NCBI GenBank assembly: GCA_934119965.1
Contig: CAKOTA010000003.1
Coordinates: 1 to 64,000, forward strand
Direction of reading: 5' to 3'
Source of the DNA: an uncultured Bacilli bacterium
Lineage (GTDB): Bacteria > Bacillota_I > Bacilli_A > RF39 > UBA660
DNA: 64,000 bases
Under the pieces are notes generated by a model. The model ran no database searches and was not told the DNA's origin. It saw only the letters and a program-made list of their open reading frames with translations. The translations under genes and the position numbers were made by a program. Below, in pieces: positions 20,923 through 29,959 of this stretch. Numbering within the stretch: the first letter of the stretch is position 1; the number at the start of each line of letters is the position of its first letter.

Positions 20923-20951
20923 AAAAAAAAGAATTTTAAATTCTTTTTTTT
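20923..20951 (-). terminator. Terminator of MazF-like gene
   Basis: A near-perfect AT-rich inverted repeat centred on 20937 with U-run, overlapping the stop codon. Confidence 0.75.
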
Positions 20952-21420
20952 ATTTTAATCCATAACTTTCATATAGGAAATTATGTTTTCTTTTATATTC
21001 TTCTACTTTTGTAAGTGGAACAGTACCTATTTTCTTTATTATATTGTCTTTAGAAATTATATAATCTCTATTTAAATTATTTTGTTTATTCCTTTTAATT
21101 AGTTCATTTTCAACATAATTTTGTTTAAATATTTTTGATGAAATTAAAAATCCAAAATATTCTAGTGGAACACTTGTATTATTATCATCTACTATGACAA
21201 ATAAATGATCGCATCCTATACTACCATTCTGATATTTATATTCATTAATAAATACAATATCACCTTTATGATATTTACCATATTTAACGACATTTTCAGC
21301 TACATACCATTCGTGATGCCCAAAATGTATTTCTTCTTGAACGGGATATTCTTTAAAAGCATCACTTAATGGTTTTAATACACCTTTTTTTATCAATTCC
21401 TCTTTTGTTTTTTTATCCAT
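20950..21420 (-). CDS. Protein with possible PemK/MazF-like domain
   Basis: A 156-residue soluble protein. From about residue 50 it reads KGDIVFINEY, then GCDHLFVIVDD and an SVPLEYFGFLIS block, a pattern that resembles the barrel of PemK/MazF-type toxins, which cleave RNA. No antitoxin gene lies next to it, so it may act otherwise or carry its own N-terminal control region (about residues 1-45). Start ATG 21420 has GGAGT upstream. The family assignment is tentative. Confidence 0.6.
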   Translation of the reverse strand: MDKKTKEELIKKGVLKPLSDAFKEYPVQEEIHFGHHEWYVAENVVKYGKYHKGDIVFINEYKYQNGSIGCDHLFVIVDDNNTSVPLEYFGFLISSKIFKQNYVENELIKRNKQNNLNRDYIISKDNIIKKIGTVPLTKVEEYKRKHNFLYESYGLK

Positions 21421-21489
21421 AATTACTCCTTTATTTTTTTACAACCAAAACCCCCAATCAAATTATAACACTTTTGTTATTAAAACAAA

Positions 21490-21520
21490 AGAAAAACAAA
21501 TCGACAAAATTCGACTTGTT
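21490..21520 (-). terminator. Terminator of priA
   Basis: A 10-bp stem with one mismatch (21495-21504 with 21511-21520) and a U-rich tail on the minus strand, overlapping the stop. Confidence 0.7.
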
Positions 21521-23672
21521 ATATTCTTATTGGATTAATATCAATTTCCACGACTACTTTACTAGTTCTATAATAATTATTGATAAATTCTAATTCTTTC
21601 ATTAAAATACCTGTATTTTTAAATTTAATTATTATTTGAATATTATAAATATCATTAATTTTAGGAATAAGAGCTGGAGTTGGACCTAAAACAATTGTAT
21701 TTTCTATATTTTTATCTTTTAAATGTTTAATGATTTTATTAGATTCAGTTAAAGCTTCATTATAATTTTTAGATTTAATTTTGATCAAACACAAATTATA
21801 ATATGGACTATATTTAAGTACTTTTCTAATTTTTAGCTCTTCATTATAAAAACCTATATAATCATTATTACAAGCTTTAACAATACTATAATGATCAACA
21901 TTAAATCCTTGAATAATTACTTCACCTGGTAAGACACCCCTACCACTTCTACCAGCAACTTGATTTAATAATTGAAATGTCCTTTCAGCACTTCTAAAAT
22001 CTGGAATATTTAAAGAAGCATCACCATTTATAACGCCAACTAGTGTTACATTCGGAAAATCCAGACCTTTGGATATCATTTGTGTACCAATTAAAATATC
22101 ATATTTATGATTTTTAAAATCATTAATTATTTGTTCATGACTACCTTTAGTTGTTGTTGTATCTTGATCCATTCTAATTATTCTAGCAGCATATTTTTCA
22201 TTCAAAATACTTTCTAATTTTTGAGTACCCATTCCAAAATTATCAATACTTTCACTTTTACATTCTGGACAAATTGTAATCATTTTATGAGCATAACCAC
22301 AATAATGACAGCGCATCATATTAGATGTTTTATGATAAGTTAAAGGAATATCACAATGAGGGCATTTATCAGTATAGCCACAATTTTTGCAAGTAGTTAT
22401 TGTTGTGTAACCTCTTCTATTTAATAAAATAATTATTTGTTCATTTTTTTCTAATCGATCCTTAATTTTTTCATCTAAAACAGTTGATATAATTTTATTT
22501 CCTTTTTTTATTTCATCTTTCATATCAACTAAGATAGTTTTAGGATAATTATTATTTACTCTATTTTTCATAGTTAATAGTGTATATATATTTTGGAGTG
22601 CTCTTGTATAACTTTCTATTGATGGGGTTGCACTTCCTAAAATTAAAGGAATATTATATTTTTTAGAGCGCCATAAAGCAATATCAATCGCACTATATTT
22701 TGGATTATTTTCTTGCTTATATGTACTTGAATGCTCTTCATCTATTATAATTATTCCTAAATTAGTAAATGGTGCGAATATGGCACTTCTAGCCCCTATT
22801 ACAACATTTACTTCTTTTCTTTCAATCTTTCGCCATTCATCATATTTTTCGCCATTAGATAATCCACTATGTAATATAGCTATATCATTTCCAAATCTTT
22901 TTCTAAAAATATTTACAAGTTGTGGTGTTAACGATATTTCTGGGACTAAAACTATTGCTTGTTTTTTGTCATTTAAAACTTTTTCGATTAAATTCATATA
23001 GACTTCAGTTTTACCACTGCCTGTAATACCATGTAATAAATATGGTTTAAATTTGTTTAGTTCAACACTATTTATAACACTCTTTTGTTCTTCATTTAAA
23101 ATTATTTTATTTTCTTGTTTTTCAATATTATTTTTTAATCTATATTCTTCTACTTTTGTTTCTTTTAAGATATTATTTTTTAATAATGTATTTGTACTAG
23201 ATAATGATATATCGGTACAAACTTTTTTTAAAACTTGATTATTATTTTTAAATAATTCTAATATTTTTAATTGATTTTCATTTTTTGATTCATAATTTTT
23301 ATCTACTAATTCTAATACTGAAATATATTTTTTATTGATTTTGGTATTTTTTTTAGCTTTTAAAGCAGCAGGTAACATTGTTTGATATGCAGTTATTTTA
23401 TTTACTATTGTTTTTTTGCTTATATAATTTCCTAATTCTATTAATTCATCATTTAATACAGGGTTTTCATCTATTACTGATATTATGTCTTTTGTTTTGA
23501 AATCAACTGCATTTTTTATGTTTAAAATAAATCCTTCTAATTTTTGATTATTAAATGGAACTAATACTCTTTTGCCAATTTCAATTTCATTTTGTAAATT
23601 AGCTGGCACTGAATAAGTATAAGTTTGATCTATTTTTTTGATTTTTAATTCAACTAATACATCTACATACAT
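21519..23672 (-). CDS. priA: Primosomal protein N' (replication restart helicase)
   Basis: A 717-residue superfamily 2 helicase that reloads the replisome at stalled forks. The N-terminal DNA-binding part is followed by Walker A GITGSGKTEV near residue 215 and the DEEH box near 308. A zinc-binding block with four CxxC pairs (CKNCGY, CPHC, CHYCGY, CPEC) sits at about 428-470, and helicase motifs V/VI (GTQMISKGLDFP, QVAGRSGRG) follow. The length matches the Firmicute family. It forms its own unit, with tandem terminators of the preceding gene in front. Confidence 0.97.
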   Translation of the reverse strand: MYVDVLVELKIKKIDQTYTYSVPANLQNEIEIGKRVLVPFNNQKLEGFILNIKNAVDFKTKDIISVIDENPVLNDELIELGNYISKKTIVNKITAYQTMLPAALKAKKNTKINKKYISVLELVDKNYESKNENQLKILELFKNNNQVLKKVCTDISLSSTNTLLKNNILKETKVEEYRLKNNIEKQENKIILNEEQKSVINSVELNKFKPYLLHGITGSGKTEVYMNLIEKVLNDKKQAIVLVPEISLTPQLVNIFRKRFGNDIAILHSGLSNGEKYDEWRKIERKEVNVVIGARSAIFAPFTNLGIIIIDEEHSSTYKQENNPKYSAIDIALWRSKKYNIPLILGSATPSIESYTRALQNIYTLLTMKNRVNNNYPKTILVDMKDEIKKGNKIISTVLDEKIKDRLEKNEQIIILLNRRGYTTITTCKNCGYTDKCPHCDIPLTYHKTSNMMRCHYCGYAHKMITICPECKSESIDNFGMGTQKLESILNEKYAARIIRMDQDTTTTKGSHEQIINDFKNHKYDILIGTQMISKGLDFPNVTLVGVINGDASLNIPDFRSAERTFQLLNQVAGRSGRGVLPGEVIIQGFNVDHYSIVKACNNDYIGFYNEELKIRKVLKYSPYYNLCLIKIKSKNYNEALTESNKIIKHLKDKNIENTIVLGPTPALIPKINDIYNIQIIIKFKNTGILMKELEFINNYYRTSKVVVEIDINPIRI

Positions 23673-23700
23673 AATATCACCCTGATAAAATTATATCACA

Positions 23701-23727
23701 AAAAAATACCTAAATTAATAGATATTT
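23701..23727 (-). terminator. Second hairpin after cse60
   Basis: A 9-bp stem (23704-23712 with 23719-23727, one G-U pair) followed by U, in tandem with the hairpin at 23758-23782 and directly before priA. Confidence 0.6.
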
Positions 23728-23757
23728 TATTTTAACATTTTCTTCTCAAAATGACAA

Positions 23758-23782
23758 TAAAAAAGAAGAATCAATCTTCTTT
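23758..23782 (-). terminator. Terminator of cse60
   Basis: An 8-bp stem (23762-23769 with 23775-23782); the stop codon lies in the loop, and U follow on the minus strand. Confidence 0.8.
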
Positions 23783-23941
23783 ATAGATTACAAGAGCCGA
23801 AAAGCAATATATTTGTTCTTCACCACAAACACTAGTAGAAACTTGGTATTTAATATCTATTACATCTACTTCATTTAATAGTTTATTTACCTCTGCTTCT
23901 AAATCTTTTTCGTGCTCACAATCAAATATTTTAACTTTCAT
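23771..23941 (-). CDS. cse60: Cse60-family sporulation-associated small protein
   Basis: A 56-residue protein starting MKVKIFDCEHEKDLE and containing VIDIKYQVS and QIYCFSALVIY, which matches the Cse60 family. In Bacillus this gene belongs to the mother-cell sporulation regulon (sigma-E); the molecular role is unknown. The protein is soluble. Start ATG 23941; no strong ribosome site is visible, and a gap of 36 nt separates it from the M23 peptidase gene upstream, so coupling to that transcript is possible. Two hairpins follow it. Confidence 0.85.
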   Translation of the reverse strand: MKVKIFDCEHEKDLEAEVNKLLNEVDVIDIKYQVSTSVCGEEQIYCFSALVIYKED

Positions 23942-23977
23942 AACTATATGATAACAAATATTTTTTGAAAATTTTGT

Positions 23978-25174
23978 CTAATAAGCTGAAATTCTATCAT
24001 CCCATCTATTATATAGTCCCGCAGGAAAATTAATAACTGTTCTAGGATTAATTGAATAAGTAACATTTAATTCTGTTGTCCAATCATAATAATCTACCCA
24101 GAATAAACCGGTCGCAATTGTAACATGTAAATGAGCTCCTGTTGTACATAAATCATATCCACCAGCTGTTCCACCAGAATATCCTATAATTGTATTTCTG
24201 TCAACTGTTTGACCTTTGCTTACATTAACGCTTGATAAATGGGCATATACGGATGTATAATTTCTTCCATTTATACTATGATGAACAACAACCATATTAC
24301 CACCACAATTATATCTTACTACACCGGCTACCATACCATTACCAACAGCATAAACAGTAGTTCCAACTCCAACTCCAATATCAATTCCTTCGTGCCAACT
24401 TCTACCCAATAAATCTCTTGGTCCCCATTCACTTGTAATTAACCCAGCTTCAGTAGGTCTATAGAAAGCTGTTCCTTGAGGAAGTACTTTTCTACCACAT
24501 GTAGCGATATTCTCACTATCTTTACATCCTTTTGATTCATATAATTTAATAACTTCTTTTTGATATTCAATTGAGTCTTCAATGTCCATACCAATAGCAT
24601 CAATATTAACTAATTCCTGACCTAATAATGCCATTTTTGATTCTAATTGTTTTTGTTGTTCAGCCATTGAAGCTTGTTTTTGTTTCATTTGTTCTTGTTT
24701 TTCTTTTGATTCTTCAATTGATTTATTGTATTTATCTATTAATGTTTCATTATATTTAGTTAGTTGTTCAGCTACAGCTGTTCGATAAATAAAATCTGTA
24801 AAGTCACGAGCACCAAATGTATATTCTAGATAAGCTGATTCACCATTAGATACTTGTAAAAAATTAATAACATCTTTCATTTCTTTTTCTTTAACTTTTA
24901 TGTCTTGATTTAATTTTTCTATTTCTTTATCTAAGTTAGCCATATCAGTATATAAAGCATTTATTGTATTTTTAATAGTTGCGATATCATTATTTGCTTG
25001 ATTAATTTCTTCTTGAGTTTCTGCTTTTTTATTTTCATTGGCTTTAAGCTCATTTTGTTTATCTTCTAATTCTTTTCTTAAATCTCCTAATGTTTGAGCA
25101 TGGGCAACATCAGGAACAAAAAAAGTTGGAAGTAAAAATACCATAATCATAAATAAATTTACTACTTTTTTCAT
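23978..25174 (-). CDS. Secreted murein hydrolase-like M23 peptidase with coiled coil
   Basis: A 398-residue exported protein. Residues 1-26 are a signal peptide ending AHA. A long Glu/Lys/Gln-rich coiled coil follows (about 28-215), as in EnvC/PcsB-like proteins. The C-terminal LytM (M23) domain has HEGIDIG near residue 265 and HLHV near 350, so the zinc ligands of an active endopeptidase are present. It probably cuts peptidoglycan cross-links during division or wall growth. It lies 8 nt after the YgjP-like gene and is followed by cse60. Confidence 0.93.
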   Translation of the reverse strand: MKKVVNLFMIMVFLLPTFFVPDVAHAQTLGDLRKELEDKQNELKANENKKAETQEEINQANNDIATIKNTINALYTDMANLDKEIEKLNQDIKVKEKEMKDVINFLQVSNGESAYLEYTFGARDFTDFIYRTAVAEQLTKYNETLIDKYNKSIEESKEKQEQMKQKQASMAEQQKQLESKMALLGQELVNIDAIGMDIEDSIEYQKEVIKLYESKGCKDSENIATCGRKVLPQGTAFYRPTEAGLITSEWGPRDLLGRSWHEGIDIGVGVGTTVYAVGNGMVAGVVRYNCGGNMVVVHHSINGRNYTSVYAHLSSVNVSKGQTVDRNTIIGYSGGTAGGYDLCTTGAHLHVTIATGLFWVDYYDWTTELNVTYSINPRTVINFPAGLYNRWDDRISAY

Positions 25175-25182
25175 AGTTCACC

Positions 25183-25812
25183 TCAATCTTTTAGTTCATT
25201 ACGAATTTTCTTATAATTTGGACAATATTTTTCTACTTGATTCCAAAAACTACGAGAATGATTAAAATGTAAGAAATGCGATAATTCATGTATTATTACA
25301 TAATCTATTTTAGAAATATCATATTTAATTAATTCTGAATTAAGGGTTACAGTATTTGTTTTTTTATTGCATACACCCCATCTTGTTTTCATTTTTCTAA
25401 TTCTCAAATTTGGATAAGGAATATTTTCAGTAAATAAACCATAATTATAATCTAATCGTTCTTTAAATATTTTTTTTATTTGTTTTTTATACCATTTATT
25501 TAAAGTTTCTTCATTTTTAACATAAATTTTATCATCATATAGTTCTACATTACTATCAAGATATATTATATCATATTTCTTTCCTAAATAATAGAACAAT
25601 TCTTTTTTTTCATTTCTTTGTTTCATATTGTTTAGCATTTTAAATAAATAATCATAATTATTATCTAGTAATTTAATAACTTGTTTTTCTGTTGTAAAAT
25701 AATTAGTTGTAACATATATATTTAAATCTTCTTTTATTCTAATATAGGTATTTTTATTATTCTTTTTTTCAATATAAACATTACATAAATAGTCATTAAT
25801 CTTATATTGCAT
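25183..25812 (-). CDS. YgjP-like metallopeptidase domain protein (M48-type, DUF45)
   Basis: A 209-residue protein of the YgjP/DUF45 family. The RWGVCN motif lies near residue 145 and the zinc-binding IIHELSHFLHFNHS near residue 170, with HExxH plus the third His. A basic N-terminal half of strands precedes it. There is no signal peptide. The E. coli homologue has been linked to nucleotide hydrolysis, but the natural activity is unsettled. It sits 24 nt after the coiled-coil gene and 8 nt before the M23 gene. Confidence 0.88.
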   Translation of the reverse strand: MQYKINDYLCNVYIEKKNNKNTYIRIKEDLNIYVTTNYFTTEKQVIKLLDNNYDYLFKMLNNMKQRNEKKELFYYLGKKYDIIYLDSNVELYDDKIYVKNEETLNKWYKKQIKKIFKERLDYNYGLFTENIPYPNLRIRKMKTRWGVCNKKTNTVTLNSELIKYDISKIDYVIIHELSHFLHFNHSRSFWNQVEKYCPNYKKIRNELKD

Positions 25813-25828
25813 AATTCCTCCATTATGG

Positions 25829-25852
25829 AAAAAAAGCTATGCAGCTTTTTTC
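25829..25852 (-). terminator. Hairpin at the end of the coiled-coil gene
   Basis: A 9-bp inverted repeat around AAAAAAGCT with a 4-nt loop overlaps the 3' end of the 25837-26568 gene and is followed by U. Confidence 0.8.
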
Positions 25853-26568
25853 TTTTCTTCATTTGAATTTGAATTTAATTTTTCCTTTAAGTTTGGATAC
25901 ATTTTAGCAGCTACATTAAGAATATTTCTATCCGCTAATTCTAATGACATTGCAACATCATCAGACACTTCAAAATGATCATTTTTAAGAACAGTTATTA
26001 TAGTCATTTCTCTATCGGTTAATTGTTGAATACTAGAAATCAATTCTTGTTTTTCTTCTTCTGTATAGGCAAAATCTTTTTTTTCATTATATTCTTCTAT
26101 GTCATTATTTCTTAAATATTCTAATAAGGCATCATATCTTTCAGACATTAATTTTTTTTGCTTTAATGATTCAATTTTTAATTTATATTTTCTAACTAAT
26201 TCATTTTGAACTAAAGAATTAAATTCGTAAAAAGTTCTTTTTACATCTAGTAATCTATTACCTTTTCTAGTTAGTAAATGCTCGGATAATTTTTTTAATC
26301 TTTTATCATAGGCATCTATCATTTGCAATTCATTTTCATAATCTATTCTTTTCAAATTATATTGTTCGAATAAAAACATATATTGTAAATTATATTTTTC
26401 ATGTTTTCTTATTTCATCAGTATAGCTATTTTTTGTCATTGCAAAATTATTCTTAAGATTATTTAATTGTTGTTCAGTTAAATATCTTTTTTTGTCATTA
26501 TTACGTATCATTTTAAATACTGCAGCTTGTAATGATACTACTTTATTACATCGTTCAACAATATCCAT
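25837..26568 (-). CDS. Hypothetical coiled-coil protein
   Basis: A 243-residue soluble, strongly helical protein. Long stretches rich in Lys, Glu, Gln and Leu (about 20-150) suggest coiled coil. No catalytic motif is visible. I use ATG 26568, behind GGAGG; the longer frame begins with codons that contain the ribosome site. The 3' end carries a terminator hairpin. No family recognised. Confidence 0.78.
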   Translation of the reverse strand: MDIVERCNKVVSLQAAVFKMIRNNDKKRYLTEQQLNNLKNNFAMTKNSYTDEIRKHEKYNLQYMFLFEQYNLKRIDYENELQMIDAYDKRLKKLSEHLLTRKGNRLLDVKRTFYEFNSLVQNELVRKYKLKIESLKQKKLMSERYDALLEYLRNNDIEEYNEKKDFAYTEEEKQELISSIQQLTDREMTIITVLKNDHFEVSDDVAMSLELADRNILNVAAKMYPNLKEKLNSNSNEEKKKAA

Positions 26569-26607
26569 AAGAATAACCTCCGTACTATACAAAATTATAA
26601 CACAAAA

Positions 26608-26630
26608 CAAAAAAGATTACAATGTAATCT
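26608..26630 (-). terminator. Terminator of YfcC-like gene
   Basis: A 7-bp stem (26614-26620 with 26624-26630) with U-run on the minus strand, directly after the stop. Confidence 0.85.
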
Positions 26631-26631
26631 C

Positions 26632-28026
26632 TTAAATTAATGACATAATTGCTACTACAATTGTGATAGCAACTAGAACAGTAAATAAAAATTTATATGT
26701 GTTTTTAAACCAGTCTTTATAATCAATATCAAAGTATTTTAATCCAACTACTAGTAATACACTTGTTGGTGCTATAAATTGTACTAATCCGTGAATTGAT
26801 TGAACAATTATCCCCATTACTGAAGCACTACTTGAATAAATACTTGTTATTGGATCATAAATTGTACTCAATAAATATGGTAAGTCATTATATAATAAAC
26901 TTCCTATAAATGAAATTAAGCCAAATGTAATTACATTAAATCCATTAGCTAATCCAAATAAATAATTAGCAATTGTAGGGAAAATTGTATAACCTGTAGT
27001 TGTTGCATTCATTACTAAGAATAATGTGTTAGCAAGTACTGCGAAAAATGCAACTGGTATTAATTGTTTTACTCCACTTATAAATGCTTCATATATTTCT
27101 CTTAAAGTTAATTTATATATTTTTCCAATTAGGAATGTTGTAATTATTAAGATAAATGCTAATTCATAATTAGTCCATTTACCCATCTCATAGATTGAAC
27201 CAATTATAAGACTAAATACTGGATATCCACTTATTTTAACACTAGTAATTTTTGTATATAAATCACTAAAGAATGTTATTTTAAATAACTCTTCCCAATT
27301 AGTCATACCAACTATTAAAACAATCATCATTATAATAAGTGCTACAACTAAACCTGTTGTTTTTTTATATTCTTTCGAACTTATTTTTTCATATAAAATA
27401 GGTTCTTCTTTTGTTTTTGATTTTGATGTTTTAATTATCTTAATTAATAATAAAACTACTACTAATACAAATAACATAATTCGATATATAATTGAATCAT
27501 TAATATCATTTGTAAAATATGTAATATAACCTGCTACATTAAAACCATAGGTTGATACTAAATTACCAATTAAAATAGAACCGATTGTTGAAAGCATAGC
27601 TGTAAATTTACTATACCCCATCATTATTAATATTGTAGAAAATAATGGTACCAAAATCAATAATGGTAAATCTAAGGCAGTTAAACTAGATAAAATTACA
27701 AATAATAATGTTGTAATTATTAAGAAAGTTTTTTCCTTGTTTTTGAATTTTTTTACTATCTTTTCTACTAAATTTTGATAAGCACCGGTTTTATTTAAAA
27801 CACCATAAAATCCTCCAATTGATAATATTATTAGTGCCGTTAAAATAAATACTGAGCTAGTAAGAGTAATAATAGGATATCTTATAATATCAAATAATCC
27901 TATTGGTGTTATATCTCCTTTTACATATGATCCACTAGAATAATATCCAGTTGGAATAACCCAAGTAAGTACTACATAAACTAAAAACACAATTGTTAAT
28001 GCTTTGAATAAACTTTTCTTTTTCAT
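26632..28026 (-). CDS. YfcC/DcuC-superfamily membrane transporter
   Basis: A 464-residue integral membrane protein with about eleven or twelve hydrophobic helices. Its layout resembles the YfcC family of the ion transporter superfamily, whose members move amino acids or C4-dicarboxylates. Features include the TALDLPLLILVPLF helix near residue 115 and a loop with a short basic cytoplasmic segment (~200-225). I use ATG 28026, behind GGAGG. An extended -10 (TGCTATAAT) lies at 28044-28049. Substrate unknown. It is transcribed divergently from the radical SAM gene. Confidence 0.8.
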   Translation of the reverse strand: MKKKSLFKALTIVFLVYVVLTWVIPTGYYSSGSYVKGDITPIGLFDIIRYPIITLTSSVFILTALIILSIGGFYGVLNKTGAYQNLVEKIVKKFKNKEKTFLIITTLLFVILSSLTALDLPLLILVPLFSTILIMMGYSKFTAMLSTIGSILIGNLVSTYGFNVAGYITYFTNDINDSIIYRIMLFVLVVVLLLIKIIKTSKSKTKEEPILYEKISSKEYKKTTGLVVALIIMMIVLIVGMTNWEELFKITFFSDLYTKITSVKISGYPVFSLIIGSIYEMGKWTNYELAFILIITTFLIGKIYKLTLREIYEAFISGVKQLIPVAFFAVLANTLFLVMNATTTGYTIFPTIANYLFGLANGFNVITFGLISFIGSLLYNDLPYLLSTIYDPITSIYSSSASVMGIIVQSIHGLVQFIAPTSVLLVVGLKYFDIDYKDWFKNTYKFLFTVLVAITIVVAIMSLI

Positions 28027-28134
28027 ATTATACCTCCACAATAATTATAGCAAATTCTATTCAATATAGAAAGAAAAATTAATTTTTTTCACCTTTTTTT
28101 CACTTTTTTTAGTATAATATTACTTGGTGGTTTT

Positions 28135-29064
28135 ATGAAATTTAAATATTCACTAGATAATAAAAGATATCACACTTTAAATTATTATTATCAAACCAAA
28201 TTCAATTCTAAGGTTTTTAAGATAAGTCTAAATGCTGGTTTTACTTGTCCCAATATAGATGGTACTAAAGGAATTGGCGGCTGTATTTATTGTTCTAATA
28301 CCGGAAGTGGCGAATATGGTGGCAATGTTAATGACGATTTAATAACACAATTCAATAATATTAAAAGTATATTACATAAGAAATGGCCTAATGGAAAATA
28401 TATTGGATATTTTCAAGCTCATACTAATACTTATGCTGATATTAATATTTTAAAAGAAAAATATGAAACTATTTTAAATTTGGATAATGTTATTGGTTTG
28501 TCGATTGCTACCAGACCAGATGCAATTAGCGAAGAATGTTATAAATATTTAGATGAATTAAATAAAAAAACATTTTTAACTATTGAACTAGGTTTGCAAA
28601 CAATTCATGAAAATACTTCGAAATTAATTAATAGATGTCATTCATTAGATTGTTTTGAAAAATGTGTTCAAAGATTAAGAAATTTAAATATAAATGTAGT
28701 AGTTCATATTATCAATGGCCTACCTTATGAAACAAAGGATATGATGATAGAAACTATCAAATATTTAAATAAATTGGATATTCAAGGAATTAAAATTCAT
28801 ATGTTATCAGTTTTAAAAAATACAAAATTAGAAAAATTGTATAAAGAAGAGAATTTCAAAATTTTAACTAAAGAAGAATATATTGATATTGTTTGTGATC
28901 AATTGGAATATTTAAGGCCAGAAATTGTAATTAATAGAATTACTGCTGATCCAAAAATTGATGATTTAATTGAACCAGAATGGTTAATTAAAAAATTCTG
29001 TGTTTTAAATGATATTGATAAGGAATTAGTAAGAAGGGATAGTTATCAAGGTTGTAAACTTTAA
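28135..29064 (+). CDS. Radical SAM protein, TIGR01212/YtqA family
   Basis: A 309-residue radical SAM enzyme. The cluster Cys are Cys38, Cys50 and Cys53, in CPNIDGTKGIGGCIYC, the wide spacing typical of this family (YhcC/YtqA). A later block includes ELGLQT and HIINGLP, common to the TIM-barrel core. The reaction of the family is not established; a role in tRNA or rRNA modification is sometimes proposed. A TATAAT box lies at 28113-28118 and GGTGG before the start. It converges with the DUF1016 pair. Confidence 0.9.
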   Translation: MKFKYSLDNKRYHTLNYYYQTKFNSKVFKISLNAGFTCPNIDGTKGIGGCIYCSNTGSGEYGGNVNDDLITQFNNIKSILHKKWPNGKYIGYFQAHTNTYADINILKEKYETILNLDNVIGLSIATRPDAISEECYKYLDELNKKTFLTIELGLQTIHENTSKLINRCHSLDCFEKCVQRLRNLNINVVVHIINGLPYETKDMMIETIKYLNKLDIQGIKIHMLSVLKNTKLEKLYKEENFKILTKEEYIDIVCDQLEYLRPEIVINRITADPKIDDLIEPEWLIKKFCVLNDIDKELVRRDSYQGCKL

Positions 29065-29073
29065 TAACTTTTT

Positions 29074-29958
29074 TTATATTTCTTGCAATTCATAAGTAGT
29101 ATTAAAAATTCTCTCATCGCTACAATATGACATTATATATTTATCTTCTTCTTTAGTAATTATTATTCCTATAGTATTATTTTCTTCTATCGTTTTTATA
29201 TTTTTATTCACATAATTCATATAGGTTTCTATTTGCCCTATATGTTCTTTTTTTAGCTTTGTTATTTTTAGTTCTACTACAACATAACATTTATATTTTA
29301 TATTATATAAAAGCAAATCAATATAATTATAACTATTTCCTATTTTTATTTTATATTCATTTTCTATGAATGCAAAACCCTCACCTAACTCTTTCAAAAA
29401 ATTATTCATATTTTCTAAGATTAATTGTTGCAACATCTTTTCTTTTATTATTTCTTTATTTGTATTTAATATTATGGGATTTTTTACTAAATCTTGTACA
29501 TCTAATTTATTATCGTTTTTTAATTTTTCTTTTGTTTTTTCATCTAATCTTTCATATTCATTTGATTTTATTTTTTTCCTTAATTCTCTTTTACTTAAGT
29601 GTTTATCTTCGCATACTTTTATATAATAATTGATTTCGTCTATATTTTTTAATGGTAAAAGTTCAATGAAATGACTCCAACTCAATTGGCCAGCCAATGG
29701 CTGACCTTTATCTATTAAATAATAAAATTGACGCATATACTTTAAACTAGTTACTGTATATCCTTTTCCCAATTCATTTGTTAATTTTTCAGAATATTTT
29801 TTTATTATTCCTTCACCATAATTTTTCCCTGCTTCGCTTAACATTTTTCCGACATTGTAATATGTTTGTAAATCGCTTCTATTTTTACTGTAATCTTTTA
29901 CTTTTTTGTATATCTCATTATTGATTAATTCTTGTTTAATAATTTCATAATAATTCAT
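29074..29958 (-). CDS. DUF1016/YhcG-type PDDEXK nuclease-like protein (intact copy)
   Basis: A 294-residue protein of the DUF1016 (YhcG) family. The N-terminal helical part holds YYNVGKMLSEAGKNYG and the LSWSHFIELLPL motif. The C-terminal part is PDDEXK-like: an Asp in YIDLLLYN and VVVELKITKLKKEHIGQ, with the ELK catalytic pattern. DNA-related functions are expected, and such genes often lie near defence or mobile loci, but the target is unknown. I use ATG 29958 behind AGGAGG, 1 nt after the stop of the upstream paralogue. Compared with that copy, its run of T at 29248-29254 has 7 bases and the frame stays open. Confidence 0.88.
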   Translation of the reverse strand: MNYYEIIKQELINNEIYKKVKDYSKNRSDLQTYYNVGKMLSEAGKNYGEGIIKKYSEKLTNELGKGYTVTSLKYMRQFYYLIDKGQPLAGQLSWSHFIELLPLKNIDEINYYIKVCEDKHLSKRELRKKIKSNEYERLDEKTKEKLKNDNKLDVQDLVKNPIILNTNKEIIKEKMLQQLILENMNNFLKELGEGFAFIENEYKIKIGNSYNYIDLLLYNIKYKCYVVVELKITKLKKEHIGQIETYMNYVNKNIKTIEENNTIGIIITKEEDKYIMSYCSDERIFNTTYELQEI

Positions 29959-29959
29959 T

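Noticed and set aside
23942..23960. Sigma-E promoter (CATATAGT) for cse60
   Set aside because: The box would lie only 2 nt before the start codon, leaving no leader; cotranscription with the upstream gene is simpler.
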